From Solibacillus faecavium (GTDB lineage: Bacteria; Bacillota; Bacilli; Bacillales_A; Planococcaceae), in the NCBI RefSeq assembly GCF_014836905.1, contig NZ_JACSPZ010000001.1, forward strand, positions 186,001 through 250,000: a DNA stretch of 64,000 nucleotides, in the 5' to 3' direction. This document shows, piece by piece, positions 9,047 through 17,799 of this stretch; within the stretch, counting starts at the first letter, position 1, and each line of letters opens with the position of its first letter. The position numbers and the translations under genes are program-made. Under the pieces are notes generated by a model. The model saw only the letters and a list, made by a program, of their open reading frames with translations, did not search any database and had not been told where the DNA came from.

Positions 9047-10435
9047 ATGGCAGAAAAATCAATGGAAACTATTGTATCATTAGCAAAACATCGCGGATTC
9101 GTATTCCCTGGATCTGAAATTTACGGTGGTTTAGCAAACACTTGGGATTACGGTCCACTAGGTGTGGAATTAAAAAACAACGTTAAAAAAGCTTGGTGGC
9201 AAAAATTCGTTCAGGAATCTGAACACAACGTAGGATTAGACGCAGCAATTTTAATGAATCCAAAAGCTTGGGTTGCTTCTGGTCACGTTGGTAACTTCAA
9301 CGACCCAATGATCGACTGTAAATCTTGTAAAGCTCGTCACCGTGCGGACAAATTAATCGAGGATGCTAACTTAGCTAAAACGGGCGAAGAAATCATCGTT
9401 GACGGTATGACATTCGACCAAATGAAAGCAAAAATGGAAGAGCTTGTAGTAGCTTGTCCTGATTGTGGCAAAATCGATTTCACAGACATCCGTCAATTCA
9501 ACTTAATGTTCAAAACGTTCCAAGGTGTAACTGAATCTTCAACAAACGAAATCTTCCTACGTCCTGAAACAGCACAAGGGATCTTCGTGAACTTCAAAAA
9601 TGTTCAACGTTCTATGCGTAAACGTACACCATTTGGTATCGCACAAGTAGGTAAATCTTTCCGTAACGAAATTACACCAGGTAACTTCACATTCCGTACA
9701 CGTGAATTTGAACAAATGGAGTTAGAATTCTTCTGTAAGCCAGGTGAAGACTTAGAGTGGCACGAATACTGGAAAAACTTCTGTAAAAACTGGTTATTAA
9801 ACTTAGGCATGAACGAAGAATCTATGCGTATGCGTGACCATGAGGAAGATGAGTTGTCTCACTACTCAAATGCAACTTCTGATATCGAATTCCGCTTCCC
9901 ATTCGGCTGGGGCGAGCTATGGGGTATCGCTGACCGTACAGACTTCGACTTAAAACAACATATGGAGCATTCAGGTGAAGATTTCACGTACATTGATCCA
10001 ATTACAAACGAACGCTATGTACCATACTGCATCGAGCCATCTTTAGGTGCTGACCGTGTAACATTAGCATTTTTATGTGACGCTTATGATGAAGAAGCGT
10101 TAGAAGGCGATGACAAACGTACCGTATTACGTTTCCACCCTGCACTAGCACCATTCAAAGCAGCAGTGTTACCATTATCGAAAAAATTATCAGACGAAGC
10201 AGGCGAAGTATGGGCTGACTTACGTAAATCTTTCCCAGTTGACTTCGACGAGTCTCAATCAATCGGTAAACGTTACCGCCGCCAAGATGAAATCGGTACA
10301 CCATTCTGTATCACGTACGATTTCGATTCAAAAGAAGACGGCCAAGTAACAGTTCGTCACCGCGATTCAATGGAACAAATCCGCATGCCGATTGCGGAAG
10401 TTAAGGCTTATATTGAGAAACACTTAGTATTCTAA
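9047..10435 (+). CDS. glyQS: Glycyl-tRNA synthetase, single-chain dimeric type
   Basis: A 462-aa class II synthetase of the archaeal/eukaryal-like alpha2 type, charging tRNA-Gly. Motif 2 ([25 protein letters not shown]) and motif 3 ([16 protein letters not shown]) are clear, as is the zinc-ligand [15 protein letters not shown] segment and a C-terminal anticodon-binding domain. It replaces the two-subunit glyQ/glyS pair found at this position in B. subtilis. It has its own promoter and T-box and AGGAGG before the ATG. A duplicated copy of its last 15 codons lies 42 bases downstream. Confidence 0.97.
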   Translation: MAEKSMETIVSLAKHRGFVFPGSEIYGGLANTWDYGPLGVELKNNVKKAWWQKFVQESEHNVGLDAAILMNPKAWVASGHVGNFNDPMIDCKSCKARHRADKLIEDANLAKTGEEIIVDGMTFDQMKAKMEELVVACPDCGKIDFTDIRQFNLMFKTFQGVTESSTNEIFLRPETAQGIFVNFKNVQRSMRKRTPFGIAQVGKSFRNEITPGNFTFRTREFEQMELEFFCKPGEDLEWHEYWKNFCKNWLLNLGMNEESMRMRDHEEDELSHYSNATSDIEFRFPFGWGELWGIADRTDFDLKQHMEHSGEDFTYIDPITNERYVPYCIEPSLGADRVTLAFLCDAYDEEALEGDDKRTVLRFHPALAPFKAAVLPLSKKLSDEAGEVWADLRKSFPVDFDESQSIGKRYRRQDEIGTPFCITYDFDSKEDGQVTVRHRDSMEQIRMPIAEVKAYIEKHLVF

Positions 10436-10463
10436 GTATCAAATTTAATTATAGTTTACAGTA

Positions 10464-10525
10464 GGCATGCGGATTTGCCGATTGCTGATGTTAAGGCTTA
10501 TATTGAGAAGCATTTAGTATTCTAA
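10464..10525 (+). pseudogene. Duplicated 3' tail of glyQS with inverted leader
   Basis: Bases 10478-10525 repeat the last 15 codons and stop of glyQS (10388-10435, offset exactly 90). There are four codon differences: GCG/GCT, AAA/AAG and CAC/CAT are silent and GAA/GAT is Glu to Asp. The 14 bases just before (GGCATGCGGATTTG, 10464-10477) are the exact reverse complement of glyQS 10376-10389. No start codon leads into the tail, so it is a remnant and not a gene. The glyQS terminator follows it. Confidence 0.9.
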
Positions 10526-10551
10526 TTCCCAAATAAATATGGATAATTAAG

Positions 10552-10590
10552 GCACTTTCCGTTCGTTTTCGAATAGAAAGTGCTTTTTTT
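10552..10590 (+). terminator. Terminator of glyQS
   Basis: GCACTTTC / GAAAGTGC stem with T7 on the plus strand. It lies after the duplicated glyQS tail and not directly after the gene. Confidence 0.85.
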
Positions 10591-10634
10591 CTTACCCTAT
10601 TATATTTAGTAACTTCAATATGAACTGAGCAATG

Positions 10635-10829
10635 AAAATAAGCGGAGTTTTTGCTGTTATTTTAAAAATCGCGCTCATTTTTGGATAAATAAGGGGAGAT
10701 TTTCCGCTTATGTTACGCAAAACTCCTTCCTATCCATGTTTTTCGAGTCAATAGACGGAATTTCTCCGCTTATTTTGGCCCTTTTTTTTAATTTTTTTCT
10801 GAATAACCGGAATTTCTCCCTCTATTTAT
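10635..10829. repeat. Four-palindrome repeat, copy A
   Basis: Four imperfect palindromes of about 27 bp with cores like ATAAGCGGA / TCCGCTTAT begin at 10635, 10685, 10748 and 10801 (spacings 50, 63, 53). The third (AATAGACGGAATTTCTCCGC) and fourth (AATAACCGGAATTTCTCC) units match those of the copies at 50083 and 50320 almost base for base. No coding potential is seen. It fills most of the gap between the glyQS and iclR terminators. Confidence 0.85.
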
Positions 10830-10867
10830 CCAGTTAGAGCTTTCCCCCACCGCCATCTTCTCGCAAA

Positions 10868-10909
10868 AATAAAAACAATCCAACCGATTCTAACACGGTT
10901 GGATTGTTT
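10868..10909 (-). terminator. Terminator of the IclR-TRAP operon
   Basis: Perfect 14-bp stem AAACAATCCAACCG / CGGTTGGATTGTTT with a 9-base loop and a T-rich tail on the minus strand; it abuts the iclR stop codon. Confidence 0.9.
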
Positions 10910-11682
10910 CATTTATTCAGCTGCTTTTCAATATCGAATTTCGCCTGCAGGATCAAGTCGCGCAACGTATCAAATTGCCCCTCATCAAAACGTGCTTCCG
11001 GAATAATAATCGCAATGGATGCAATCGGTCTTCCATTTGAGATAATGGCTGTACTAAACGAACAGGCTCCAACAATACGCTCTGCTCTTGTGAAAATGTA
11101 TTGTTGTTCACGTACTCGCTGCAACTCCTGGATCAACTTTTCACGATCGACTACCGTATTTTCAGTCACACGCTGCAAACTTACCTTATTCAAATATTCA
11201 TCAATTTCTTCCTGAGGTAAAAAGGCCAGCAATGATTTTGCGGATGCGCCTGCATATAGTGGCGACGTATCACCTACATGATTACGGGCCGATAATGCAT
11301 AATTACTTTCAACGTTCATAATACAACGGCGCTCATTGCCATCAATAATACTCATCGAAATACTTTCATTTGTTATTTGATTAAGTTGCTGAAGAATAGG
11401 CTGCGCAATTGTAATGATGCTGGATTCTTCCTCGACTAACTTCCCTAAGTGAATTAATGATAAGCCTAGTTGATAATGTTTTGTGCGTTCATCTCGAATC
11501 AGAAATCCTTCGTATACTAAAGTAGCTACAAATCTTTGGAGACTTGATAAGCCGATCCCAGTTTTTTTATTTAATTCTGTTAAAGACAGCTTTGGTTGTT
11601 CTTTTGTGAAGGCTCGTAGTATAACTATTGTTTTTTGTACGGTTTGCATTAAATACATTTTTTCAAACTTGTTTTGCTCCAT
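10909..11682 (-). CDS. IclR-family transcriptional regulator
   Basis: A 257-aa regulator with an N-terminal winged HTH (residues about 10-70, LSLTELNKKTGIGLSSLQRFVATL) and a C-terminal effector-binding IclR domain ending in GACSFSTAIISNGRPIASIAI. The longest ORF would add 30 hydrophobic residues from 11772; AAGGGGG 7 bases before the ATG at 11682 and the family's usual length (about 250 aa) argue against that. As the last gene downstream of the transport/catabolic genes, it is the likely local regulator and may sense the substrate or its CoA ester. The operator was not identified. Confidence 0.88.
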   Translation of the reverse strand: MEQNKFEKMYLMQTVQKTIVILRAFTKEQPKLSLTELNKKTGIGLSSLQRFVATLVYEGFLIRDERTKHYQLGLSLIHLGKLVEEESSIITIAQPILQQLNQITNESISMSIIDGNERRCIMNVESNYALSARNHVGDTSPLYAGASAKSLLAFLPQEEIDEYLNKVSLQRVTENTVVDREKLIQELQRVREQQYIFTRAERIVGACSFSTAIISNGRPIASIAIIIPEARFDEGQFDTLRDLILQAKFDIEKQLNK

Positions 11683-11798
11683 CAAGACGCCCCCTTTTCC
11701 TAATAGTATCAAAATTAATTGGAAGAAAAAAGAAGGGCTTATGCTAAAAGTCACAATTACCTTTTCCGCCATTTATTCTATGGCAAAATCTTAATACT

Positions 11799-12938
11799 TC
11801 AGCTTTTATTCATTTTCAAAATTTCATCCGTATGCTCACCTAAAAGTGGTGGACCGCTATCATAGGAAATATTTAATTCGGAATATTGCAGAGGATTTTT
11901 CACGAATTTTACAGTACCGTATACTGGATGATCCATCTCTCCTATTAAATTGCGTGCAATAACTTGAGGTTGTTGAAACGCCTCTGCCACAGTATTGACG
12001 CGTCCCCCCGGAATTTTAAACTGCTGCAATAACTCAATCCATTCATCACGGGTTTTTGTTTTAGTAATCTCAGAAATAAACGCCGTCAATACAGGTTCAT
12101 TTTGCTTACGTAGTGTATTCGTTTTAAAACGTTCATCCAAAGTCCACTCACGTCGATTGACCATCTCACAAAACTTTCTAAATTGATCTTCCGTCCCTAC
12201 ACAAAACATGAGCGGACCATCTGCGCATTCAAATACTTGATACGGTGCTACGTTATTATGTTTGTTGCCGAGCCTAGACGATTCAAATCCTGTATTTAAA
12301 TAGGCACTTGAAATATTCGCAAGGGAGCTCATCTGTACGTCAAGCAGTGCTAAATCGATAAACTGACCTCGCCCCGTTAAATCACGCATGCGCAATGCTG
12401 ATAAAATACCGATTACTACATAATGGGAGGTTAAAATATCAGCAATTGGCACCCCCACTTTCGTTGCTTCTCCATCCGGATGTCCTGTTACATCCATTAA
12501 GCCGCTCATTGCCTGGATGACTGGATCAAAGCCCGGCTCATTGGCAAGAGGTCCCGTTTGACCAAAGCCGGTCACAGAGCATTGAATGATGCACGGATTA
12601 ATTTGTTTAAGATTTTCATAATCGAGCCCCATCTTCTTCATATCGCCTGTTTTAAAGTTATCAATAATAACATCCGACTCTTTTACTAAATCGAGCAGGA
12701 CCTCTTTATCCGACTCTTCCTTTAAGTTTAAAATAATCGACTTTTTATTACGATTGGCACTAATATAATAGGTGCTCTCACCATTTATGAACGGACCCCA
12801 ATCACGCATACTGTCAGAACCATTCGGATGCTCGATTCGAATAACCTCTGCACCTAAATCCGCTAAAATCATCGTTCCTGCTGGTGCCGCATAGACACGG
12901 GATAAATCCAATATTTTAATATTTTCCAATGGGCGCAT
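11799..12938 (-). CDS. CaiB/BaiF family CoA-transferase (class III)
   Basis: A 379-aa type III acyl-CoA:carboxylate CoA-transferase. The N-terminal LDLSRVYAAPAGTMILADLGAEVIRIE region is diagnostic, and Asp167 in GVPIADILTSHY aligns with the catalytic Asp of formyl-CoA transferase, which forms the aspartyl-CoA intermediate. The frame opens at a GTG (12947) that overlaps the TRAP stop, but AGGTG lies 6 bases before the ATG at 12938, so that start is preferred. In this operon it probably activates the imported carboxylate by moving CoA from a donor thioester. Confidence 0.9.
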   Translation of the reverse strand: MRPLENIKILDLSRVYAAPAGTMILADLGAEVIRIEHPNGSDSMRDWGPFINGESTYYISANRNKKSIILNLKEESDKEVLLDLVKESDVIIDNFKTGDMKKMGLDYENLKQINPCIIQCSVTGFGQTGPLANEPGFDPVIQAMSGLMDVTGHPDGEATKVGVPIADILTSHYVVIGILSALRMRDLTGRGQFIDLALLDVQMSSLANISSAYLNTGFESSRLGNKHNNVAPYQVFECADGPLMFCVGTEDQFRKFCEMVNRREWTLDERFKTNTLRKQNEPVLTAFISEITKTKTRDEWIELLQQFKIPGGRVNTVAEAFQQPQVIARNLIGEMDHPVYGTVKFVKNPLQYSELNISYDSGPPLLGEHTDEILKMNKS

Positions 12939-12943
12939 CCCCA

Positions 12944-14917
12944 TCACCTCGCTTCTTCACCTTTTATTAACGATGGTACAACTTTACGTTCAGGCTGCTT
13001 CATCATAATTTGTGTTGTAACTGCAATAGCGATCATTGCCAATGCTATTAGGTTATAAATTAAAGTTGTATCCATTAGCGCAATTCCTGCGAAAAAGAAA
13101 ACAAGACGCTCCATAAAATATGTTCGGCGAAGTAAATACCCTTTAATACCAGCCGCGATCGATACGCCACCGATACATGCTGTAATTGCCGCTATAATGT
13201 ATTCTCCGATTGTTCCGCCTGTGAGCAGAAGGGCCGGATTGAAAATGAAGAAGAACGGTACAATAAAGCCAATCAACCCTAAGCGAACCGATTCAAACGA
13301 TACTTTATTCGGCGATTCACCTGCAATACCGGCAGCTGCATATGGTGCTAATGCTACAGGTGGTGTAATACTGGATAAAGCAGCAAAGTAAAAGGCAAAC
13401 ATATGGGCTGCAATTGCCGGTACACCTAATTGAGTTAAGATCGGTACTGAAATGGTTGCCACAATAATATATGCTGCAGTAGCTGGAATACCCATCCCTA
13501 ATACGATACTAATAACTGCTGTTAAAATAGCCGCAAGCATGACACTGTCTCCAGCAAAGCTTAATACGTTATTACCGATGATTAAGCCGATACTTGTCAA
13601 TGTAATTGTTGCAATGACAATGCCTACAATCGCACAGGCTATTCCTACACTAATCGCTCCTTTGACTCCTTCAACAACCGAATCAATCACCGTTTTCAAG
13701 CTCATACGTGTATGTTTTCGAATAGCCGCTGTCGGCACTACTGCAAATAACGCAAAGATTGCTGCATATATTGGTGAAAATCCGGCAAACAACATAAATA
13801 ATAAAATAATTAATGGAATTGATAAGTGGCCGCCATTTTTTAAAACTTGCTTGGCAACGGGAATATTTTCTTTTGAAATACCTGATAACCCCATTTTTTT
13901 CGCTTCAAAATGGACGATCATAAACAACGTTAAATAGTAGAGAACTGCCGGTATAATGGCAGCCAACATCACGACTGAATACGAAACACCTATGTATTCT
14001 GCCATAATGAAAGCAGCTGCACCCATGACTGGCGGAGCAATTAAACCCCCTGTCGAAGCAACAGCCTCTACAGCCCCGGCAAATTTTTTCGAATAACCCG
14101 CCTTTTTCATCATTGGGATCGTAACAGTACCGGTTGTAACAACATTACTTACAGCACTTCCGCTAATCGTCGCCATAAGTGCACTTGCAAATACCGCAAC
14201 CTTTGCCGGGCCACCTGCTGTACGCCCTGCAATTGTTAGCGCCAGGTCATTAATGAAATCTGAAAAGCCACTATTTTTCAAGAAGGCACCAAACAGTACG
14301 AAAATGAAAATGTATGTTGCCGATACACCAAGTGCAGTACCGAAAATACCTTGTCCACCCCAGAACATAATATTGATAATACGTTCTAAGCTGAATCCGT
14401 AATGTCCTAGAATACCTGGAATATATGCACCGAAGAAGTTGTAGGCTAAGAAGAACATCGCAATTAATGTCAGAGCATTACCGACAACGCGGCGTGCTGC
14501 CTCAAACAGTAATATAATAGCTATTGCGCCGACCCATAGATCAAGAACCGTATTTTCCCCTGCGCGGTCCCGAACTAAAATATCGTATACAATAACAAAA
14601 TATAGCGTCACGAATATCGATAATGTAATACAAATGCTATCAAACCATGTTGGCAAACTTCTTGTTCCTACACTTTTCTTTGTTGCCGGATAAAATATAA
14701 AGCTAAATAAAAGTAGAAATCCTAAATGCCAGGCACGAAATTTAGTTGCTTCCATTACACCGATACTGCTCATATAAATTTGGAAAATAGACCAAACAAT
14801 TGCAACTCCAATAACAATTTTGCCAAATAAGCCAACATAGGTACGGGAATTTATATTTTTATCTTCGAGATCCATTAGCTGCTGTAGCTCATCTTTTTCA
14901 AGCGATTTTCCAGTCAT
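12944..14917 (-). CDS. TRAP transporter, fused 4TM/12TM permease (TAXI type)
   Basis: A 657-aa integral membrane protein. Residues about 30-150 form the small DctQ-like domain (four TM helices) and residues about 155-640 the large DctM-like domain with motifs such as SGSAVSNVVTTGTVTIPMMKKAGY and GMGIPATAAYII. This fused form is the usual partner of TAXI binding proteins and drives uptake of organic acids with an ion gradient. AAGGAGG lies 8 bases before the ATG. It follows the TAXI gene by 26 bases. Confidence 0.95.
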   Translation of the reverse strand: MTGKSLEKDELQQLMDLEDKNINSRTYVGLFGKIVIGVAIVWSIFQIYMSSIGVMEATKFRAWHLGFLLLFSFIFYPATKKSVGTRSLPTWFDSICITLSIFVTLYFVIVYDILVRDRAGENTVLDLWVGAIAIILLFEAARRVVGNALTLIAMFFLAYNFFGAYIPGILGHYGFSLERIINIMFWGGQGIFGTALGVSATYIFIFVLFGAFLKNSGFSDFINDLALTIAGRTAGGPAKVAVFASALMATISGSAVSNVVTTGTVTIPMMKKAGYSKKFAGAVEAVASTGGLIAPPVMGAAAFIMAEYIGVSYSVVMLAAIIPAVLYYLTLFMIVHFEAKKMGLSGISKENIPVAKQVLKNGGHLSIPLIILLFMLFAGFSPIYAAIFALFAVVPTAAIRKHTRMSLKTVIDSVVEGVKGAISVGIACAIVGIVIATITLTSIGLIIGNNVLSFAGDSVMLAAILTAVISIVLGMGIPATAAYIIVATISVPILTQLGVPAIAAHMFAFYFAALSSITPPVALAPYAAAGIAGESPNKVSFESVRLGLIGFIVPFFFIFNPALLLTGGTIGEYIIAAITACIGGVSIAAGIKGYLLRRTYFMERLVFFFAGIALMDTTLIYNLIALAMIAIAVTTQIMMKQPERKVVPSLIKGEEAR

Positions 14918-14943
14918 ATAGTTTCCTCCTTATCACTTTACTT

Positions 14944-15903
14944 TTATTCAACAACACCAATTTCACGGTAATAGCGCTCTGCTCCTGGATGAAGTGGAAC
15001 ATCCGCTGTTCCTGACACCGCATTTTCCGGACTGAACTGCTTTGCAATACTGTAGGATTTTTCAAGTGAGCTTAAGTTTTCCCATAACGCTTTCGTTAAC
15101 TGATAAACCGTTTCTTCACTTACACTTTCGTCTATGACGATCGTACTGTATTGACCTACAGTTTGAATCGCTTCCGGCTGTTTATCATAAGTGTTTGGCT
15201 CGATTGTATAGGCAAAGTTCCAAGGGTATTCTTCTACTAAATAGTCAATTGCACTGTCAGACATGCTTAATACTCTTGAATCTACTGTTGAGATAAGCTC
15301 GGTCGCAGCAGCTGCTGGTACCCCTGTGTATATATTGACACCTTCCACTTGACCATTTCGCATTAAATCTGTAGCTTCCGTAAACCCTACATAGTTGGCT
15401 TTAATATCATTTTCTCCAATACCATGTGCCTCAAGAACAAGTCGGGATTCCACTTCAGTGGCACTCCCTGCTGCTCCGAACACGAAGCTCGATCCTTTTA
15501 AATCTTCAATCGTTTTGTATTTATCGTTTTTTTTCACAATAATATGACTAATATTTGGATATAAGTTTCCTAGTATACGAATGTTCTCATATTGCCTTCC
15601 TTCGAAGCTTCCTACACCGTTGTAAGCTTCATATGCAATATTGACTGTAGTAAAGGAAATATTCGCCTCGCCTTTTCGCATTAAATTCAAGTTTTCTATA
15701 CTTCCATTTGATGCTTGTGAAGCGACACGCTTTTCCAATTCATTCGTCCACATAGTAGAGATTCCTGCACCAAGTGAATAGAAAACACCCGTAGTGGTAC
15801 CTGTTGTAAAAATTAACGGCTCTCCATATCGCTCAATATTACTTTGACAACCTACTAACAACATAGCAGCAATCGAAATAGCTGCGAGCAATTTTTTCTT
15901 CAT
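14944..15903 (-). CDS. TAXI-family TRAP transporter solute-binding lipoprotein
   Basis: Binding protein of 319 aa with a lipoprotein signal (MKKKLLAAISIAAMLLVGC; lipobox LVGC), then the TAXI fold signature FTTGTTTGVFYSLGAGISTMW. It should capture a carboxylate outside the cell and deliver it to the fused permease encoded next. The ATG at 15903 has AAGGGG 7 bases upstream and is preferred over 15909. Known TAXI ligands include glutamate and 2-oxoglutarate, but the ligand cannot be read from this sequence. Confidence 0.94.
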   Translation of the reverse strand: MKKKLLAAISIAAMLLVGCQSNIERYGEPLIFTTGTTTGVFYSLGAGISTMWTNELEKRVASQASNGSIENLNLMRKGEANISFTTVNIAYEAYNGVGSFEGRQYENIRILGNLYPNISHIIVKKNDKYKTIEDLKGSSFVFGAAGSATEVESRLVLEAHGIGENDIKANYVGFTEATDLMRNGQVEGVNIYTGVPAAAATELISTVDSRVLSMSDSAIDYLVEEYPWNFAYTIEPNTYDKQPEAIQTVGQYSTIVIDESVSEETVYQLTKALWENLSSLEKSYSIAKQFSPENAVSGTADVPLHPGAERYYREIGVVE

Positions 15904-15926
15904 CCGCATACCCCTTTTCAGATGTA

Positions 15927-16733
15927 TTATTTAAATACGGCTTTTCGCTTTTCTACAATCGCTTTAACCCCTTCTTCGTATGTCGGTAATTCCGTTACTA
16001 GACCCATTTTTGAAGAAATATAATCCAGCGACGAACGTAGGCTCATTGTTTGGCTTTGGTAAACCGCACGCTTAATAATTTTTATTGATTCAATTGGTCC
16101 AGCAGCTAATTTTTTCGCATAGTTCAGCGTATAATCCTCAAGTTCATCGTCATTGACAACGTAAGTAACTAAACGTGTTTCCTTCGCTTCCTCGGCTGTT
16201 AGTACGCGCGCTGTCCATAACATATCAAGCGCCTGATCGATCCCTACAATACGAGGTAAAAAATACGCACCGCCGTCTCCTGGAACAATCCCAACATTAA
16301 TATAGCTTTCTGAGAACTTAGCAGATTGTGCAGCAATTCGGATATCACACATTAATGCCATATCCAGCCCCGCACCCATCGCAAAGCCATGCATTTGTGC
16401 AATGACCGGCTTATCGATTTCTTCAAGGAGAAGAGGGACACGCTGAACCTTTTTCCATAACGAGTTTTTACGAGCCAAAGCTGTTGAAGTAATATCTTCT
16501 TCACTATTGAAAAATCCATTTCCAGCAATCATCGCCTTCACATCACCACCAGCGCAAAATGCTTTGCCGTTACCTTTTAAAATGACAACACGTATATCAT
16601 CATTATCCCGGACTTCTTCCAAAGCCTTAATCCACGATAAAATCATTTCTTCACTAAATGCATTCATACTATCTGGACGATTTAGTGTAATCGTTGCAAT
16701 ATGATCCTTCACATCAAATAATAAATCCGCCAT
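15927..16733 (-). CDS. Enoyl-CoA hydratase/isomerase family protein
   Basis: A 268-aa crotonase-fold protein. It has the oxyanion-hole segments KAFCAGGDVKAM and MHGFAMGAGLDMALMCDIRIAA and the SYINVGIVPGDGGAYFLPRIVG region; the residue at the second catalytic Glu position of true hydratases reads as Asp or Gly (PGDGG), so isomerase or hydratase activity is open. AAGGAGG upstream fixes the ATG at 16733. It follows the second acyl-CoA dehydrogenase by 13 bases and would act on the enoyl-CoA formed by the dehydrogenase pair. Confidence 0.9.
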   Translation of the reverse strand: MADLLFDVKDHIATITLNRPDSMNAFSEEMILSWIKALEEVRDNDDIRVVILKGNGKAFCAGGDVKAMIAGNGFFNSEEDITSTALARKNSLWKKVQRVPLLLEEIDKPVIAQMHGFAMGAGLDMALMCDIRIAAQSAKFSESYINVGIVPGDGGAYFLPRIVGIDQALDMLWTARVLTAEEAKETRLVTYVVNDDELEDYTLNYAKKLAAGPIESIKIIKRAVYQSQTMSLRSSLDYISSKMGLVTELPTYEEGVKAIVEKRKAVFK

Positions 16734-16746
16734 ATTTTCTTCCTCC

Positions 16747-17799
16747 TTATGCATGAACATGCGCTTCATTTTGTTCTGTCATACTTTCCCATAAATCCAT
16801 TTTCGACTCTAGCACCTGCTTAGCTAACTGCTGCTTCCAATAGCGAGCCGTAAATTCCTCATCTCTCCAAGCCCATAAACGGCGTGTAAATTGATGTAAT
16901 CGATGCTCGTGCGTAACGCCGATTGCTGCATGAACCTGATGTGCGGCAGTGGTAACTACGCGGCTTGCGTCATCCATTCTTAAACGCGTATACGCTACTT
17001 CAACCCCTTCTTGACCATCGACCAATAATGTTTGGACATTGTTCGTTGCTACCGTCATCAATGTTTGTTCGCCAGCCATATTTGCCAAATGTTGCTGCAC
17101 GAGCTGGAATCGATGAATCGGACGACCAAATTGCTCGCGCTCCTTGCTGAATTGCACACTTAGTTGGAATGCTGTCGTAAGGGCACCGTTCATTTTACTG
17201 ACAGATGCTGCTGTAACTAATTTCGAAAGAGCCACATACTGTTGTGCGGTAATCGGTACTTTTTGAAGCGCTTTCACTTTTTCGAAAACAGCTTCCGACC
17301 TTGGTTCTGCTGCAAGGTTAGTCCCATTTTTCAGTAACACATTTTTCAGATCGGCAACAACGATAAATTGCTGTGAACCTTCCTGTGCCAAGACAACGAT
17401 TTTCTCTGCATATTTAGCCCATGGAACATGTTTTACTGTCCCAAACAAAGTATCTTCTTTAAGCTGAAGTGGTGTAGTAATACTGTAGGTTGTCAACTGC
17501 TCATACCCTTTTATATCAATCTGTTTCAGTAAATAGTTTGCTAACGTATGCTCAATAAACGGAACGGGTGCAGCATACTTTCCAATCAGTCCATACAGTG
17601 CAAGCAAATCTTCAATATCTCCGCCTGCGCCCCCATCTTCTTCACTGACTGCTACGTTGTGCAACTCATTTTCAAGTAATAGTTGCCATACATTTTCAGC
17701 CCACAAATTCCCCTCCAGTAAATCTACCGTTTCTTTCTCAACTTTATCTTTCAGTACTTTTTCCACTACTTCTACGACCATGTCCTTTATTTCACTCAT
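16747..17799 (-). CDS. Acyl-CoA dehydrogenase family protein, divergent partner subunit
   Basis: A 350-aa acyl-CoA dehydrogenase-fold protein, shorter and more divergent than its neighbour. The C-terminal helical domain keeps FSKEREQFGRPIHRFQLVQQ and a degenerate QVHAAIGVTHEHRLHQFTRRLW; the mid-domain FAD/substrate motif GLSEPNSGSD is missing. Such short subunits pair with a full-length subunit to make heteromeric enzymes for bulky acyl-CoAs (for example the steroid side-chain ChsE and pimeloyl-CoA PimCD enzymes). ATGA overlap with the upstream dehydrogenase gene indicates stoichiometric expression. The pairing is inferred. Confidence 0.85.
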   Translation of the reverse strand: MSEIKDMVVEVVEKVLKDKVEKETVDLLEGNLWAENVWQLLLENELHNVAVSEEDGGAGGDIEDLLALYGLIGKYAAPVPFIEHTLANYLLKQIDIKGYEQLTTYSITTPLQLKEDTLFGTVKHVPWAKYAEKIVVLAQEGSQQFIVVADLKNVLLKNGTNLAAEPRSEAVFEKVKALQKVPITAQQYVALSKLVTAASVSKMNGALTTAFQLSVQFSKEREQFGRPIHRFQLVQQHLANMAGEQTLMTVATNNVQTLLVDGQEGVEVAYTRLRMDDASRVVTTAAHQVHAAIGVTHEHRLHQFTRRLWAWRDEEFTARYWKQQLAKQVLESKMDLWESMTEQNEAHVHA

